Positions 60,901 to 64,000 of a stretch of DNA of 64,000 nt are shown here, piece by piece. The notes beneath the pieces are model-generated. The model was not told where the DNA came from. It was given only the letters and a program-made list of their open reading frames with translations, and made no database searches. A program made the translations under genes and the position numbers. The number at the start of each line of letters is the position of its first letter. The stretch's first letter is position 1. The stretch is from positions 248,001 through 312,000 of the forward strand of contig JAADJZ010000024.1 of NCBI GenBank assembly GCA_011032825.1. Reading direction: 5' to 3'. This stretch comes from Massariosphaeria phaeospora (lineage: Eukaryota; Ascomycota; Dothideomycetes; Pleosporales).

Positions 60901-60968
60901 CCTTCTTGAAAGACCGATGTCTTGTCAATCTGAGCCACACCTCCAACGTCCTCGTGCTTCTTGTCCAT
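57943..60968 (-). CDS. SEC21: coatomer subunit gamma
   Basis: Six exons (60968-60902, 60827-60781, 60727-60649, 60599-60001, 59951-58229, 58175-57943) give about 915 residues, the normal length. The N-terminus reads DKTSVFQEARVFNQSPISP and ILTKLALLLFTGE, then LFFGISKLFQNKDASLRQ and YLVIKELAGSADDVIMVTSS: the adaptin/COPI gamma solenoid. The HEAT-like repeats continue to about residue 550. A linker rich in Ala/Lys/Thr is followed by the gamma-COP appendage (YVVSAIKHIFKDHVVLQYDI, the FIIPAPRLN strand, YGKTITGGKVAGTIR at the end). It is the F-subcomplex subunit of the COPI coat, for Golgi-to-ER transport. Yeast Sec21 is essential. A further upstream start exon cannot be excluded. Confidence 0.93.
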
Positions 60969-61380
60969 GTCTGCAACTGGGGGCTGTCACCAGGAGCCGT
61001 CGGCAATTCTGTGTAATATCTCTTGCGCCGCCAAACGTGTCCTCCCCGCGCTCGGGATCTGGAGGTGAGGCTGACGGAGTCACTGGGCGGTAGCGGATTT
61101 AGAGGAGGAAGAAGAAGGACCCGGTGCGGCCGAGTGGGCGAGGAATAGTAGTGGATTGGCGTACGTTGTCGCTGTCCTCAACCCAGAGCCGTGGGAGCAT
61201 GCAGGGATGCCGCCAATTGTGGGTTGTCTGTTTGGCTTGTTTGACAACGGTCTTGGCAAAAAATCGGGATGAATCAGCATCTTCCGGGGGCGGCCAGATG
61301 CGGGAATTCGAGGTTCGCAATCGACATCTTTTAAAACGCTCTCCATCTCTACACACTCGTTTTGGGCAGGCACCCTCGCT
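60969..61380. promoter_or_regulatory. divergent promoter region, SEC21 / lipoyl synthase
   Basis: The 412 bases between two housekeeping genes reading away from each other. It must hold both promoters. No specific binding site could be named with confidence. Confidence 0.45.
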
Positions 61381-62683
61381 ATGGCAGCATCAATACCCCG
61401 CTCTCGATCTCTCCTGTCATCCTCGACATTCTGCGCAGCTTCACGCTCGTTCAAAGCGGCACCGCAGCGCACGCGGACTCTTGCCACTACAGTAGAACCC
61501 ACCTCCCACTCATCAACGCAGACGAAACCTCCACAGCGACGGCAGTCCACATTCCACGACAAACTAAACGCCGGCCCCGCATTCGGCGACTTCGTAAACC
61601 CCAACGCGCCGCTCTCCCCCTCCGAAGCCTACGAGATCAAAACCGCCCAAGTCGGTCCCGAAGGCCGCAAGAGAACCATCACCCGGCTCCCCGAATGGCT
61701 CAAGACGCCCATCCCCTCGAACCAAAACTACAAGAAGATCAAAAACGACCTGCGGGGCCTGAATCTACACACCGTATGCGAAGAGGCGCGATGCCCCAAC
61801 ATCTCCGACTGCTGGGGCGGCAGCTCCAAAAGCGCTGCAACGGCAACCATCATGCTGATGGGCGATACGTGCACGCGCGGGTGCCGCTTCTGCTCCGTGA
61901 AGACGTCGAAGACGCCCCCGCCACTCGATCCCCACGAGCCCGAGAACACCGCCGAAGCACTGCGGAGATGGGGCCTAGGCTACGTGGTGCTGACGTCCGT
62001 GGATCGCGATGACTTGGCCGACGGCGGCGCGCGGCATTGGGCCGAATCAGTCATGAAGATCAAACAGAAAGCGCCGGCGATGCTTGTGGAAACATTGACG
62101 GGCGACTTTGCGGGCGACATGGAGATGGTCAAGCTGGTAGCCGCGAGCGGCATGGACGTGTACGCGCATAATGTCGAGACTGTCAAGGGACTGACGCCGT
62201 ATGTGAGAGACCGGAAGGCGTCGTTTGAACAAAGCTTGGAAGTCTTGCGTACAGCGAAGGAAGTCAAGCCAGAGATGATCACGAAAACCAGTATGATGCT
62301 TGGACTAGGGGAAACGGAGGAGGAAATGTGGGCGGCATTAAGAGGTTGGTTGGCGATGCAGTAGATCCTGGAAGCACATTGTCCGTTGACTAACTATGTG
62401 GATAGAACTGCGCAAGAACAACGTCGACGTAATAACATTTGGCCAGTACATGCGCCCCACGAAGCGACACATGGCCGTTCATGAGTACGTTACACCAGAC
62501 GTCTTTGAGCTCTGGCGACAGCGAGCTTTAGACATGGGCTTCTTATACTGCGCCTCTGGCCCACTCGTTCGCTCGAGTTACAAGGCTGGCGAGGCTTTTA
62601 TTGAAAATGTCCTCAAGAAAAGGGCAGCGAAACGAAACGAAATGGTCGCCGCTCAAAATCTTGAAGAGATGAGGGCTGGGTAG
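61381..62683 (+). CDS. LIP5: lipoyl synthase, mitochondrial
   Basis: Two exons (61381-62344, 62406-62683) with a 61-base intron give 413 residues. The first 40 residues are rich in Ser/Arg with no acid, a mitochondrial presequence. The auxiliary iron-sulfur cluster motif C-x4-C-x5-C reads [12 protein letters not shown], and the radical-SAM motif C-x3-C-x2-C reads CTRGCRFCS. Further family marks are [43 protein letters not shown] and [12 protein letters not shown], and the RSSYKAGE end contains the conserved Arg-Ser-Ser-Tyr. It inserts two sulfurs into octanoyl groups on H protein and 2-oxoacid dehydrogenase subunits. Confidence 0.96.
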
Positions 62684-63110
62684 TGTCCCAGAATAGCAAG
62701 TGTTACAATGTTCATTAGATAGGGTGTATTACTGATAGATTTGCTGAATATCTATAGTCATGTTCTTCAGGCATTAGTGTACGAAGTCCAAGCCACGCCT
62801 ACGTTCCAGCTTATCCTCCTAGACCATCGACGTGGTACTCATGTGTACTATCCATTCCTAATTCCCCAAACTACGCTTAGTCCCAACCGAGTAGTGTACC
62901 TTTTGCATAAGGAGGCTTCCTAAGTCCCCAGGTGAGCGATGTGGACGATTGAATGATCTAGGAACCGCAGAACGATACCAAGGATATCGAAAACGGCCGT
63001 CTGGTCCACATCGTATATAGGCGTCGAACTGGCTTGCGTATCAATCCATCAGCTAAAATCGTTCCGACAAGCAATCCCAGATGGTATAGGGAAGTGAGGA
63101 ATGCATCTCC
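62684..63110. other. convergent intergenic spacer
   Basis: 3' flanks of the lipoyl synthase gene and the EI24-type gene. No gene was seen. Confidence 0.5.
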
Positions 63111-64000
63111 TCACAACTCCGACTTCTTAGCTAGCTCGGCTTGGTTGCGTAAGTTGGGTGCGGTAGTACGGTTCTGCTCCATGTCTGCGGCCCACAAAGC
63201 AGCACCAACAGTATTCGTAAAGGAGAAGAAAATGCCCAGAATGGGGACAAGCTCGAGGAGTACGGCAGGGACACCAAAGCTAGAAGTGCTTGCATTAGTC
63301 ACGCCATTCGATTGACTTGTCGTTATTTTGAGATCGCTTACCTGGTGTATGCAGCCCTTCTCTGCTCGACGAAAGCATCTTGCTCGCCTTTCTTCATCTG
63401 CTTCAGTTGGAAGTAGCGGGCATGCGCGGTCGGACCGAACTTGCGTCCTTGAAGGATGACGAACAAGACCGTGCCGATCACTGGAATGAAGTTCAAGGGG
63501 AGGTACATGAAGTAGCGGATGATGGCTTTCGGCGTGAACTTTTGGAATGGCTTCGTGACAAGCTTGCCGAGTTTGCCAATCGAGTCACCGCCCGACTTGA
63601 CCTGGCGCTCTTTTGCCACGAGATTGTTCTGGTTGCGGGACAGCATAGTGCCGTCGAACGTGTCAATGAGGGCGTCATCAATCAAGAAGTTCTTGCTCAG
63701 CACCGAGAAGATTGTCGAAGCCTCGCTGAGAACGAGCAGTACGGTTGTGAATATCGATAGAGGCCCGTTGACGAGGGCGAGTGCTGCGGCCTGTGGCACG
63801 TAGGTTACCGCGAACATGAAGACTGTCACTCCGAGACCAAGCGATATGGTTGGGATGAGCTTGTCGGCCAAGGGGCGCCATAGGCTACGGTTGGAGACGA
63901 AGTACGCAATGCCCTTTGAACATAATTAGCTCGCTATATACGTGGTATGAGGGGATATAGTCCATACTTTTAGGGGATAGAGGTATGCGCCAGAGCGGAC
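63111..64000 (-). CDS. EI24-type membrane protein (RRT8/outer spore wall-like), partial
   Basis: The 3' part of a gene running off the right edge. Exons visible are 63279-63111, a central exon from 63342 back to about 63914, and a piece near 63970-64000, where SGAYLYPLK leads into GIAYFVSNRSLWRPL across a short intron (GTATGG..AAAG). The central exon has membrane spans (ISLGLGVTVFMFAVTYVPQA; LSIFTTVLLVLSEASTIF) and the block KAIIRYFMYLPLNFIPVIGT. The last exon has VLLELVPILGIFFSFTNTVG and ends with a charged tail. This is the EI24/CysZ-like family with 4-6 helices. Yeast relatives (Rrt8, Lds1, Lds2) sit on lipid droplets and in the spore wall. The start codon is outside the window. Confidence 0.85.

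Noticed and set aside
1..64000. CRISPR arrays, Shine-Dalgarno sites, bacterial terminators, operons
   Set aside because: The DNA is eukaryotic (spliceosomal introns, fungal families); repeats found are TPR-coding units, transposon ends or microsatellites.

Overview
The window is nuclear DNA of a filamentous ascomycete. Most genes are cut by introns of about 48-65 bases with GT..AG ends and TACTAAC/CTAAC-type branch sites. The gene families are fungal: Zn2Cys6 regulator, HET domain, POT transporter, NACHT/NB-ARC-type STAND (NLR) receptors, DUF7587, EthD, HAD-type terpene cyclase. Gene style and the decayed, TA-rich repeat patches suggest a dothideomycete, perhaps Pleosporales. That placement is inference, and genus or species cannot be read from the sequence.

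Layout. 0-11.9 kb holds, all on the minus strand, an F-box/LRR protein, a POT peptide transporter, a long disordered protein and a protein with a His-Me finger (HNH-like) zinc-binding module. 12-22.2 kb holds a decayed gene, a secreted lactonase-type beta-propeller, a divergent pair (mitochondrial HAD hydrolase of the CECR5 type and a Zn2Cys6 regulator), and a tiny four-repeat Cys/His protein whose promoter region carries a 209-bp tandem duplication. 23-37.3 kb is an accessory island. Two divergent gene pairs, each an NLR with an N-terminal membrane helix, an alpha/beta hydrolase, NB-ARC and TPRs plus a membrane protein of the DUF6601 type, stand as mirror images and are bracketed and separated by three copies of a non-coding repeat. 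One NLR is a double-NB-ARC chimera, and one membrane-protein copy is frameshifted.

37.8-46.4 kb holds a DUF7587-like protein, a complete pogo/Fot1-like transposon with 60-bp inverted repeats and an open transposase, a conserved unknown protein, an EthD-domain gene with an apparent stop, and a HAD/class II terpene cyclase fusion. 47-57.3 kb holds a SPOUT RNA methyltransferase, a metzincin-like protease with a lysine tail, an MDR oxidoreductase, a small MITE-like element, a HET-domain protein, a histidine phosphatase and a small one-helix protein. 57.9-64 kb is core genome: coatomer gamma, lipoyl synthase and the 3' part of an EI24-type membrane protein running off the right edge.

Best candidate for an undescribed system: the mirrored NLR/DUF6601-like module at 23.0-37.2 kb, in which receptor and partner are both membrane proteins, share a promoter region of the same length (330 bp) in both copies, and show signs of rapid repeat turnover. 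Second: the four-repeat GGHTC protein at 22.04 kb with its duplicated upstream region.
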